From Clostridia bacterium (GTDB lineage: Bacteria; Bacillota; Peptococcia; DRI-13; UBA5745): DNA of 64,000 nucleotides. Below the pieces are notes generated by a model. It worked only from the letters and a program-made list of their open reading frames with translations, had not been told where the DNA came from and did not search any database. The stretch covers positions 56,791 to 120,790 of the forward strand of contig JAHDPO010000044.1 in assembly GCA_018434325.1 (NCBI GenBank), given 5' to 3'. How positions within the stretch are numbered: position 1 is the stretch's first letter; each line of letters starts with the position of its first letter. Of this stretch, positions 28,055 through 35,520 are shown one piece after another. Position numbers and translations under genes: made by a program.

Positions 28055-29438
28055 CAGCCTTCTCCTTTATTTCTTCCGCCTTGCTCACCTGCAGCAGCCC
28101 TTCAAGGTGCTGCTCCAAAAAACTGGTATCATAATTGCCCCGCAAAAAATCCGGGTGATAGGTAATCAGGTGAGCCAGCTCGGCTACGGTAGGATAGCCT
28201 TCCACCACCAGTTCCTCCAAGGCCCGGCGCATCCGGCGAATAGCCTGTAAGCGGCTCTGACCATGTACGATGATTTTGGCCACCATGGAATCGTAATAAG
28301 GGCTTAGCATGCTGCCGGAATAAAGGGCCGAGTCCACCCGCACGCCGCAGCCGCCGGGGAAATGCAAAAATCCGGTTTTGCCCGGCGTGGGCCGGAAATC
28401 CTTGGTTGGATCTTCGGCGTTGATACGCACTTCAATAGCATGGCCTCTGAAGGTCACCTCGTCCTGAGTGAAGGGCAGGGGCAAACCTGCCGCAATGCGC
28501 AGCTGCTCCTGAATCAGGTCCAGGCCGGTGAGCATTTCCGTTACGGGATGCTCCACCTGGATTCGGGTATTCATCTCAATAAAGTAATAATGACCCTCTT
28601 TGTCCAGCACAAATTCGATGGTGCCGGCGCCCAGATAGCCGCAGGCTTTGGCGGCCTGCACGGCAGCTTCCCCCATTTGACGGCGTAGCTGGTCCGTCAG
28701 GGCCCGGGAGGGCGATTCTTCAATCAGCTTCTGATTCTTGCGCTGAATGGAACAATCCCGCTCGCCAAGGTGAACGACATTGCCGGCGCTATCGGCCAAA
28801 ATCTGAAATTCAATGTGGCGGGGCCGCAGAATCAGCTTTTCCACATACATTTCGCCGTTGCCGAAGCAGCTCACCGCCTCAGCCTGAGCGGCGGCAAAGC
28901 TGGCCGCCATCTGGCCGGCCTCAAAGACCCGGCGCATGCCCCGGCCGCCGCCGCCGGCGCTGGCCTTCAGCAGCACAGGGTAGCCGATGGCCTCTGCCAC
29001 CGCCGCAGCCTCCGCGGCATCCGCCACTGTGCCGTCGGAGCCGGGCACCACCGGCACGCCGGCCTGCTGCATCAGCTCCCGGGCCGCCGCCTTATTGCCC
29101 ATGCGGCGAATAACATCCCCCGCCGGGCCGATAAAGACTATGCCGTGTTTAGCGCAGAGATCGGCAAATTCGGCGTTTTCCGATAAAAAGCCGTAGCCGG
29201 GATGAATAGCCTGGCAGCCGCTGCCTAAGGCGGCGCTGAGAATAGCCTGCCGGTTTAAATAACTGTCCGCCGCTTTCGGCGGTCCGATGCAAACGGCTTT
29301 GTCCGCCAGCTGCACATGCAGGGCATTTTCATCGGCTGTAGAATAAACCGCCACCGTTTCAATGCCTAACTCATTGCAGGTACGCAATATGCGCACCGCT
29401 ATTTCGCCCCGGTTGGCAATCAGGATTCGTTTAAACAT
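28047..29438 (-). CDS. accC: Biotin carboxylase subunit of acetyl-CoA carboxylase
   Basis: A 463-residue ATP-grasp biotin carboxylase. Opening MFKRILIANRGEIAVRILR; ATP loop KASAGGGGRGMRRV; catalytic EMNTRIQVEHPVTE; C-terminal GHAIEVRINAEDP. It carboxylates the biotin on AccB using bicarbonate. Starts 3 nt after accB. The C terminus is slightly extended (RGNYDTSFLEQHLEGLL). Confidence 0.97.
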   Translation of the reverse strand: MFKRILIANRGEIAVRILRTCNELGIETVAVYSTADENALHVQLADKAVCIGPPKAADSYLNRQAILSAALGSGCQAIHPGYGFLSENAEFADLCAKHGIVFIGPAGDVIRRMGNKAAARELMQQAGVPVVPGSDGTVADAAEAAAVAEAIGYPVLLKASAGGGGRGMRRVFEAGQMAASFAAAQAEAVSCFGNGEMYVEKLILRPRHIEFQILADSAGNVVHLGERDCSIQRKNQKLIEESPSRALTDQLRRQMGEAAVQAAKACGYLGAGTIEFVLDKEGHYYFIEMNTRIQVEHPVTEMLTGLDLIQEQLRIAAGLPLPFTQDEVTFRGHAIEVRINAEDPTKDFRPTPGKTGFLHFPGGCGVRVDSALYSGSMLSPYYDSMVAKIIVHGQSRLQAIRRMRRALEELVVEGYPTVAELAHLITYHPDFLRGNYDTSFLEQHLEGLLQVSKAEEIKEKADD

Positions 29439-29441
29439 AAC

Positions 29442-29942
29442 TTACAGCTCCCGTATGCGGAACAGGCCGTCGTCAAAGCCCGCCAGGGCCCCGTCGGCCA
29501 GCAGCACTTCTTCAATCATGCAATCGCAGGGAGCCGGCACCTCGTTGATCATTTTCATAGCTTCAAGTATGCATACGATATCGCCCTTTTTCACGGAACT
29601 GCCTACGGTGACGAAAGGCGCCGACTCCGGTGAAGGAGCCGCATAAAAGGTGCCTACCACCGGCGCCTTAATGTAGCTGCCGGAGGCGGGGGCAGCGGCA
29701 TTGGCGGAAGAGCTCGCAGCGCTGTTGGCAGGGGAGGGCGCGGCGGCAATTGCCGATGCCGGTATCGCCGCCGCAGCAGCCGGCGCTGCCGCTATAGGGA
29801 GGAACGCCGCCGGGTTTGCCGGCCCTTGAGGCCAGGCTGCCCTTTCCAGCACCAGGCGGACGCCATTTTCTTCATATTCCAAACGGGTAAGAGTTGTCGC
29901 TTCAAAGCTCTGCATCAGAGCTTGCAGTTCCTGCTGGTTCAT
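29442..29942 (-). CDS. accB: Biotin carboxyl carrier protein
   Basis: A 166-residue BCCP. The biotinylated lysine is in EAMKMINEV (about residue 130) within the C-terminal biotinyl domain; the middle is a long Ala/Pro/Ser linker (residues about 45-85), typical of the swinging arm. ATG at 29942 has AAAGGAGG upstream. An in-frame TTG at 29948 is less likely. Confidence 0.95.
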   Translation of the reverse strand: MNQQELQALMQSFEATTLTRLEYEENGVRLVLERAAWPQGPANPAAFLPIAAAPAAAAAIPASAIAAAPSPANSAASSSANAAAPASGSYIKAPVVGTFYAAPSPESAPFVTVGSSVKKGDIVCILEAMKMINEVPAPCDCMIEEVLLADGALAGFDDGLFRIREL

Positions 29943-30035
29943 CAGCAAAAACCTCCTTTCATCATAAAAAGCGGCCGAGGCCGCTTTTGTACAATTGGGC
30001 CGGCAAGGCGAAAAATAATGGCATCGTCATCCGGC

Positions 30036-30260
30036 TCAGGCGTTATTCTCCAGGTAAGTCACCAAGTCTCCCACGGTCTTCAGATCAGCCAGTACATCGT
30101 CGGGGATCGTTACCTTGAGGGCCTCTTCAAGGGCCATGGCCATCTCCACCGCATCAAGGCTGTCAATATCCAGATCTTCGGCCAGGCGGGCTTCCGGCGT
30201 TATGTCTGAAATCTCACAATTCAAGGTATCCACTATCACATTACGCACTTTTTCAAACAT
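30036..30260 (-). CDS. acpP: Acyl carrier protein
   Basis: A 74-residue ACP with the phosphopantetheine serine in DLDIDSLDAVEMAMALEE (about residue 36). First gene of the acc operon, placed right after a sigma-A promoter and a large palindrome. fabH, fabD, fabG, fabF and fabZ, often in the same cluster, are absent here. Confidence 0.95.
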   Translation of the reverse strand: MFEKVRNVIVDTLNCEISDITPEARLAEDLDIDSLDAVEMAMALEEALKVTIPDDVLADLKTVGDLVTYLENNA

Positions 30261-30302
30261 TGTTTTTATTCCTTTATCGTTTATTTGCTAGCCTTCATTT
30301 CG

Positions 30303-30334
30303 ATAATTTATCTAAAAAATTTTAGGTAAATTAT
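30303..30334. promoter_or_regulatory. 32-bp palindromic operator of the acpP-acc operon
   Basis: Half-site ATAATTTATCTAAAA and its near-perfect complement meet around an AA centre; 30 of 32 positions can pair. It lies just downstream of the -10 box and ends 43 nt before acpP, a repressor-type position. Likely bound by a fatty-acid regulator, perhaps the MarR protein of this operon (inference). Confidence 0.7.
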
Positions 30335-30343
30335 TTTAAGCAT

Positions 30344-30371
30344 ATTATAGACTTTCTCACTGATTTGTCAA
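30344..30371 (-). promoter_or_regulatory. Sigma-A promoter of the acpP-acc operon
   Basis: On the minus strand TTGACA (30371-30366), 16-nt spacer, TATAAT (30349-30344). Both hexamers match consensus exactly. Confidence 0.85.
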
Positions 30372-30437
30372 GGGGAAAAAGGAAGAAATTTACGTGCCGC
30401 AACCAGGCCTGATTGAAGCAAATTCCCCATGGCGGCT

Positions 30438-30518
30438 TGGCTTTTCAGCAGAGTGAAAATTCTCCTGGAAAAGCCAGGGCTCAGAAAAACCTCCGCTGAC
30501 GAGATTCTTCCGAGCCCT
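30438..30518 (-). terminator. Paired hairpins ending the M20/YjiHG operon
   Basis: Two adjoining stems: AGGGCTC / GAGCCCT (30476-30518) and TGGCTTTTC / GAAAAGCCA (30438-30476). They lie after the stop of the last operon gene. The U-run is weak, so termination is probable rather than certain. Confidence 0.45.
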
Positions 30519-30557
30519 ATTTTTAAGTCTTCTATTATCCGGTTATCACGCTTATCA

Positions 30558-31748
30558 TTAATTGGATATCAGGTAGTCATAGGCAACTTTGGCATGAACG
30601 GCGCTTAAAATAGGCAGAACATCTTCATCCACATTAAACCGACTGTTGTGCAGGGGGACTACGGTGAACTTCTCCGGATTGGCCACCCCCGCCTGGTAAA
30701 AGGTGCCGGGTGCATGATCCAGGAAGAGGCCGAAATCCTCGCTACCCATAACAGGCTGCTCAATGGCAAAGAGCTTATCCTGGCCTAAAAGCTGACCGAT
30801 GGATTGACGGGCAAACTCTGTCATGGCCGGATCATTGACTATGCCGGGATAGCTTTCCCGGATATCAATTTCAGCTTTGGCGCCGAAGGCCTGAACAACG
30901 CCCTCCGTGATACGGCGGACTGCGGCAACGGTTTTTTGGCGCATCTCGGGGCCTAAGGTACGGATAGTGCCGGCAAGCTTGACCTCGTCACAAAGCGCAT
31001 TGCTCTGGGCGCCGCCATGGAAGGTGCCTACGGTAATGACCACCGAATCCAGGGGATTCGTCTCCCGGCTGACATAGATCTGTAAAGCATTGACCACCTC
31101 GCAGGCAACCACAATAGCATCAACGCCTTTGTGAGGCCGGGCGCCGTGGCTGCCAATGCCCTGAATGGTGATATTAAAGGGATTAGCGGCGGCATAATGT
31201 TTGCCGGGCCGGGTGCCGATATAGCCGGCGGGGATCTCCGGATTAACGTGGGCGCCAAACATGGCCGTCACTTTGGGGTTTTCCATAGCGCCTTCGTCGA
31301 TCATCCGCTGGGCGCCGCCATCGTTCTCCTCATCAGGCTGGAAGAAGAATTTCACATTTCCCGGCAATTCCTGACGGTGGGCAGCCAGGATCTTTGCCGC
31401 ACCCAGCAGGGTTGCGGTATGACAATCATGGCCACAGGCGTGCATAAGGCCGGGACACTCGGAAGCAAAGGGCAGTCCGGTCTTTTCTTCGATCCGCAGG
31501 GCGTCAATATCGGCCCTGAAGCCCACGGTGGTACCGGGCCGCCCCCCCTCGAGGAGACCTAAGACGCCGGTGTCGGCTATTTTTCTCGTTTGTATACCCA
31601 GGCTTTGCAAGTATTCCTCCACCAGCTTTTGGGTCACCACCTCCGTCCTGCCGATTTCCGGATGGCGATGGATTCTCCTGCGCAAGTCAATGATTTCGTC
31701 CTTGATGGCCAGGGCATCCTTCATAAAGTCAATTGGCTGCAATAGCAT
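30558..31748 (-). CDS. M20D-family amidohydrolase (N-acyl amino acid/peptide hydrolase), copy 2
   Basis: A 396-residue metallo-amidohydrolase. Metal and catalytic motifs: HACGHDCHTATLLGAAK, FQPDEENDGGAQRMIDEG and MGSEDFGLFLDHAPGTFY; dimerisation-domain GSHGARPHKGVDAIVVAC. The family removes acyl groups from amino acids (hippurate, indoleacetyl amino acids) or cleaves small peptides. About half its residues match the other amidohydrolase at 34095. ATG at 31748 follows AAAGGTGG. Last gene of the sigma-54 operon. Confidence 0.9.
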   Translation of the reverse strand: MLLQPIDFMKDALAIKDEIIDLRRRIHRHPEIGRTEVVTQKLVEEYLQSLGIQTRKIADTGVLGLLEGGRPGTTVGFRADIDALRIEEKTGLPFASECPGLMHACGHDCHTATLLGAAKILAAHRQELPGNVKFFFQPDEENDGGAQRMIDEGAMENPKVTAMFGAHVNPEIPAGYIGTRPGKHYAAANPFNITIQGIGSHGARPHKGVDAIVVACEVVNALQIYVSRETNPLDSVVITVGTFHGGAQSNALCDEVKLAGTIRTLGPEMRQKTVAAVRRITEGVVQAFGAKAEIDIRESYPGIVNDPAMTEFARQSIGQLLGQDKLFAIEQPVMGSEDFGLFLDHAPGTFYQAGVANPEKFTVVPLHNSRFNVDEDVLPILSAVHAKVAYDYLISN

Positions 31749-31788
31749 TACCACCTTTCGATATATCAATAGCAAAAGGAATCTGCGG

Positions 31789-32268
31789 TCAAACGATAAG
31801 CTTCATTAAAAACATGGCGATTACAGCATTGATAATGCAAATTAGAAACAGGTGGGGATAATACTTTGATTTAATACCTATAGTAGCCAGCAATCTGCCC
31901 ATGTACTGAATAGTAGCGCCTACAAGATATATTCCCGGCAGGAGGATAGCTAATTCCCGGGCTGTCAGAGTCCCGTTTGTCACCAGGCCCATAGCTACGC
32001 CGGCGCCGCCGCCCATTGAGAAAAAGCCGGCAGCCAATGCGGTGGCAGCGATACCCGGCAGGTCAAATATCAGCATAACCGGATTAAATATAATACCGAT
32101 TGCCTTTGATAAGCCGGTCAACTCCAAAATATTGATCAGCACAAAGGCAAAGCATATATTGGGGAGCATTGTGTTTATGCCCGTGGCCCAGCCCTTTCTG
32201 CCGCCTTCAACAAAAAGGTCAAGGATATTCTTTTTGGTTTTTTTAACTTCCGGTTGTGTTACCGCCAT
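31789..32268 (-). CDS. yjiG: YjiG-like membrane protein (nucleoside-recognition/Gate domain)
   Basis: A 159-residue membrane protein with about four helices and the Gate-type motif (AAGFFSMGGGAGVAMGL). Length and content match Escherichia coli YjiG, which is encoded with YjiH and the isoaspartyl dipeptidase IadA. Here the partner enzymes are M20 amidohydrolases, so transport or exchange of a peptide-like compound is inferred. It starts 1 nt after the yjiH stop. Confidence 0.82.
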   Translation of the reverse strand: MAVTQPEVKKTKKNILDLFVEGGRKGWATGINTMLPNICFAFVLINILELTGLSKAIGIIFNPVMLIFDLPGIAATALAAGFFSMGGGAGVAMGLVTNGTLTARELAILLPGIYLVGATIQYMGRLLATIGIKSKYYPHLFLICIINAVIAMFLMKLIV

Positions 32269-32269
32269 T

Positions 32270-32956
32270 TTACTTTTCCTCCTTCACAAATTTAGCAGCA
32301 TATATTCTCATTAAATTTGCGCCGATAAACTTGGCTAAAAATACAACGCCCAAGAGCTTTCCTAAGGGAATCCCCCCCAGCATCGTCAGCCACATAGCGG
32401 CTCCCGCACTAACCATGTTGCCAATGGGAGCCCCGCAGGAAAACTGGAATGCCGCAAAGGTTAAAAGCTGTCTTTCGTTAAGCTGGCCTCTCTGATACAG
32501 GTCATTGGTAAGCACCGCACCCGTATCCGTTGATTGCAGGCTGCCTACTAAAGCGACGCCGGCATTGCCCGGCAGACCCAGCAACGGCTTCAGCAATGGT
32601 GTCAGCAATTTTCTGGCAGCATCAATGCCGCCATAATACACGATATTTTCCATGATGCCCTGGGAGAGAATTACGCCGGGTACAAGAGTCAGTGTAAACA
32701 TAAATCCGTCTCTGATGCCATTGCCGCCGGTACCCCTGAAATTGGCGGCCAGCGATCCGCCGCCCTCGGCAAGCTTGCCAAGCTTACCAAAAGCGCCCAA
32801 AAGATTTGTGTAATCGAGAGCCTTTAACGGCCCGGCCGCGTTTTGGAATATGCCTGAGAAGAAGGCTATAATTACAGCAAGAGCAATATACCCCCCAATC
32901 CCAACCTTCACTGTATCCTGATTTAATTCTACTGGATTTTTGTCTTTGGATATCAT
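32270..32956 (-). CDS. yjiH: YjiH-like membrane protein (nucleoside-recognition/Gate domain)
   Basis: A 228-residue membrane protein, the expected length for YjiH. Segments FTLTLVPGVILSQGIMENI, LPGNAGVALVGSLQSTDTGAV and SCGAPIGNMVSAGAAMW form the Gate-domain pattern. It presumably works with YjiG as a two-part membrane complex. AGGGGTTACC precedes the ATG. Substrate unknown. Confidence 0.82.
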   Translation of the reverse strand: MISKDKNPVELNQDTVKVGIGGYIALAVIIAFFSGIFQNAAGPLKALDYTNLLGAFGKLGKLAEGGGSLAANFRGTGGNGIRDGFMFTLTLVPGVILSQGIMENIVYYGGIDAARKLLTPLLKPLLGLPGNAGVALVGSLQSTDTGAVLTNDLYQRGQLNERQLLTFAAFQFSCGAPIGNMVSAGAAMWLTMLGGIPLGKLLGVVFLAKFIGANLMRIYAAKFVKEEK

Positions 32957-33012
32957 TCCGGTAACCCCTTCCGTTTTTCTATTTTGTTCACGTTTTTATT
33001 TAACCTGTTTTA

Positions 33013-33984
33013 CTAGCCCTGCAAGACCTCTTTGTTGACAATCCGGGTTTTAGGGGGTTCTCCTTTGATTACCGCCAGCACGTCCTGAGCCGATAGCAGC
33101 GACATTCTGTTGATGCTGTCTACCGCATTGGCTCCGATATGGGGTGTAGTGATCACCGCCGGCAGCGTAAACAAAGGATTGTCTTTTGCCGGCGGTTCCG
33201 GATCATACACGTCCAGGCCGGCTCCGGCAATCCTGCCCTTTTGTATCGCTTGATAGAGCGCCTGTTCGTCAAGAAGCTGGCCCCGGGCACAGTTGATCAG
33301 AAAAGCTGCGGGCTTCATCAAAGCCAGCCTGCGCCCGTCGATCAGGTGATGAGATTCGGGGGTATAGGGACAGTTGAGGGAGACAAAATCTGCAGCCGGC
33401 AGCATTTCATCCACGGTTTCGGCCTTGACCGCACCCAGCTTAGCCATTTGCTCGCTACTGACATAAGGATCAAATCCCAAAACCTTCATGCCAAACCCAT
33501 CGAGGCATATTTTGGCCAGCTTCTGTCCGATCAGGCCCATGCCGATTATGGCAATGGTCTTCCCGTTGATATCCTGGCCCAGGCACTGGTTGCGGGCATA
33601 ATAATCCTTCTTAATGCGCAGGGCATTGTCGGCAGGGATTAATTTGCGGCTCAAGGCCAGCATCATCGATACAACCAATTCAGCTACCGACTGAGCATTG
33701 GCCCCCGGCGTATTGACCACGCAGACGCCGTGCCTGGTGGCGGCATCGACATCAATATGGTCATAGCCGACGCCGTGGCTGGCCACTGCCTTGAGCTTGG
33801 GCGCTTTTTCAAAAATCCGCTTATCAATTTTAGTATTGCGGGAGATAATACCGTCCACATCATTCACTAATTGTAAGACCGCTTCCATACTGGGATCCTT
33901 AGCCTGTATAATTTCCGCCTCTTTTTTCAGGGCTTCTATACCGGCAGGCATGATTTCATCGGTCAACAGCACCTTAATTACCAT
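33013..33984 (-). CDS. D-2-hydroxyacid dehydrogenase (phosphoglycerate dehydrogenase-like)
   Basis: A 323-residue NAD-dependent D-isomer dehydrogenase. NAD loop GMGLIGQKLAKICLDGFGMKVLGFDP; catalytic Arg in NCARGQLLDEQAL, Glu in DVYDPEPPAKDNP and His in TTPHIGANAVDS. No C-terminal ACT domain, so it is probably a catabolic 2-hydroxyacid or 2-keto acid enzyme, not the regulated serine-pathway enzyme. It lies in the amidohydrolase operon, where it could process the amino-acid-derived keto acid released by hydrolysis. Confidence 0.88.
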   Translation of the reverse strand: MVIKVLLTDEIMPAGIEALKKEAEIIQAKDPSMEAVLQLVNDVDGIISRNTKIDKRIFEKAPKLKAVASHGVGYDHIDVDAATRHGVCVVNTPGANAQSVAELVVSMMLALSRKLIPADNALRIKKDYYARNQCLGQDINGKTIAIIGMGLIGQKLAKICLDGFGMKVLGFDPYVSSEQMAKLGAVKAETVDEMLPAADFVSLNCPYTPESHHLIDGRRLALMKPAAFLINCARGQLLDEQALYQAIQKGRIAGAGLDVYDPEPPAKDNPLFTLPAVITTPHIGANAVDSINRMSLLSAQDVLAVIKGEPPKTRIVNKEVLQG

Positions 33985-34094
33985 GATTTTATTCTCCTAA
34001 AGTGATATTACATAAATGCCGCAATCAATTAAGCAGGGTATCAAATCAAGCAAAATTCCCGACTACCCCTCCTTTCCTTTTCCTTTATTTCTGA

Positions 34095-35297
34095 TTATTT
34101 ACCCTTTGCTTCTGCTAAATAATCAAAAACAACCTGGACATGGAGCGCGCTTAAAAGCGGCAGAGCATCCTCATCCACCATGAATTGGTCGCTATGCAGG
34201 GGATGCACCGCTCCCTTTTCGGGATTTCGGATACCCATTTGGAAAAAACTGCCGGGAGCTAATTCCAGATAGGAACCAAAGTCTTCGGTGCCCATGGTGG
34301 GATTATCCATATGGATCAGGCTCTTTTCGCCCAGAAGCTTCTTGACAGAATTGCCTACCAGCTCCGTCCTTGCAGCATCGTTGAAGACACCGGAAGAGGA
34401 TACAATAATATTGATGCTGGCTTCGCCGCCCATAGCTTTGGCAATGCCGCCGATAATTTCCGGCAGTGTCTCCACCGTTTTTTTGCGGAGGGCGGGATCC
34501 AGCGTGCGGATAATACCGGCCATCTTTACTTCCTGGGCCAGAATATTGCGACCGGTGCCGCCCTGAATGGTTCCGACGGTAACCAGTGCGTTGTCCAGGG
34601 GGTCCACTTGCCTGCTGACATAGGCCTGAATGCCATTAATTATCTGGGCAGCTATGACGATGGCGTCGATGCCAAGATGGGGTTTAGCCCCGTGACTGCT
34701 TTTGCCCTTGACTGTAATTTCAAACGGGTTAGATGCGGCGTAAGCCTTGCCCGGCATTATACCGACGCTGCCCACGGGCAGCAACGGGTTCATATGGGCG
34801 CCGAAGGTGGCATCGACTTTGGGGTTTTCCATTACCCCTCCCGCAATCATGTGCTTGGCGCCGCCGCCCTGCTCCTCGTCGGGCTGAAAGATCAGCTTGA
34901 CGTTTCCTTGCAGATACTGGCGGTATTTGACCAGTATTTTGGCGGCGCCCATCAAAGCTGCCGTATGGCAATCATGGCCGCAGGCATGCATGACATTGGG
35001 GTTTTGGGAACGAAAGGGCAGGTCCGTTGCTTCCATAATCGACAGGGCGTCGATGTCTGCCCGCAGACCTACCGTGGGGCCGGGTTCCTGGCCTTCGATG
35101 AGAGCCACAACGCCGGTATCCTGAATCTTTTTGGCATCCAAGCCCAGACCGATGAGATAGGATTGGATATAATCAGTGGTTTCATATTCTTTTTTGCTCA
35201 ACTCCGGGTGTTGGTGAAGGTGTCTGCGAATTTCAATGATTTCATCCTGAATATCCTTGGCGGCTTGCAGAAAATCTAAATGCATAGGCTGATTCAT
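34095..35297 (-). CDS. M20D-family amidohydrolase, copy 1
   Basis: A 400-residue enzyme with HACGHDCHTAALMGAAK, FQPDEEQGGGAKHMIAGG and MGTEDFGSYLELAPGSFF, the same metal-site set as copy 2. First gene of the operon; a sigma-54 promoter lies 30 nt before its ATG. AAAGG is upstream. Two related but clearly diverged hydrolases in one operon suggest either different acyl substrates or a hetero-oligomer. Confidence 0.9.
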   Translation of the reverse strand: MNQPMHLDFLQAAKDIQDEIIEIRRHLHQHPELSKKEYETTDYIQSYLIGLGLDAKKIQDTGVVALIEGQEPGPTVGLRADIDALSIMEATDLPFRSQNPNVMHACGHDCHTAALMGAAKILVKYRQYLQGNVKLIFQPDEEQGGGAKHMIAGGVMENPKVDATFGAHMNPLLPVGSVGIMPGKAYAASNPFEITVKGKSSHGAKPHLGIDAIVIAAQIINGIQAYVSRQVDPLDNALVTVGTIQGGTGRNILAQEVKMAGIIRTLDPALRKKTVETLPEIIGGIAKAMGGEASINIIVSSSGVFNDAARTELVGNSVKKLLGEKSLIHMDNPTMGTEDFGSYLELAPGSFFQMGIRNPEKGAVHPLHSDQFMVDEDALPLLSALHVQVVFDYLAEAKGK

Positions 35298-35326
35298 CCT
35301 TTCCCTGTGTTTTGCACCCCTACTAC

Positions 35327-35342
35327 TGCAAATACTGTGCCA
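35327..35342 (-). promoter_or_regulatory. Sigma-54 promoter of the M20-YjiHG operon
   Basis: Minus strand TGGCACAGTATTTGCA, i.e. TGGCAC-N5-TTGCA, one base from the -24/-12 consensus. It faces the amidohydrolase gene and lies beside a divergent sigma-54 activator gene. Confidence 0.85.
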
Positions 35343-35347
35343 AAATT

Positions 35348-35396
35348 AAAAACGATAAAAAACCCGCTAAATAAGCGGCCTTTTTTATCGTTTTTT
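35348..35396. repeat. Long inverted repeat between divergent genes
   Basis: Arms AAAAACGATAAAAAA-CCGCT and AGCGG-TTTTTTATCGTTTTTT form a near-perfect hairpin with U-runs in both directions. It lies upstream of both the sigma-54 promoter and the activator gene, so it is either an activator site or a barrier to read-through. Confidence 0.65.
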
Positions 35397-35520
35397 CGTC
35401 AAATTATATGAAATACTTGCAATCACTCTTATTAACAACTATAATTCTTATACCCGTCTTACATCTCACATATGTTCGATATAAGTACGATATAAGTTCA
35501 AGGCAAGGAGGAAGACGAAA

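Noticed and set aside
30438..30518. Riboswitch or T-box in the acpP leader
   Set aside because: The structures lie upstream of the acpP promoter, so they are not in its transcript; they fit better as the end of the preceding operon.
34311..35279. 322-residue plus-strand frame
   Set aside because: It lies opposite the well-supported M20 amidohydrolase gene and shows no domain; long antisense frames are common in this codon usage.
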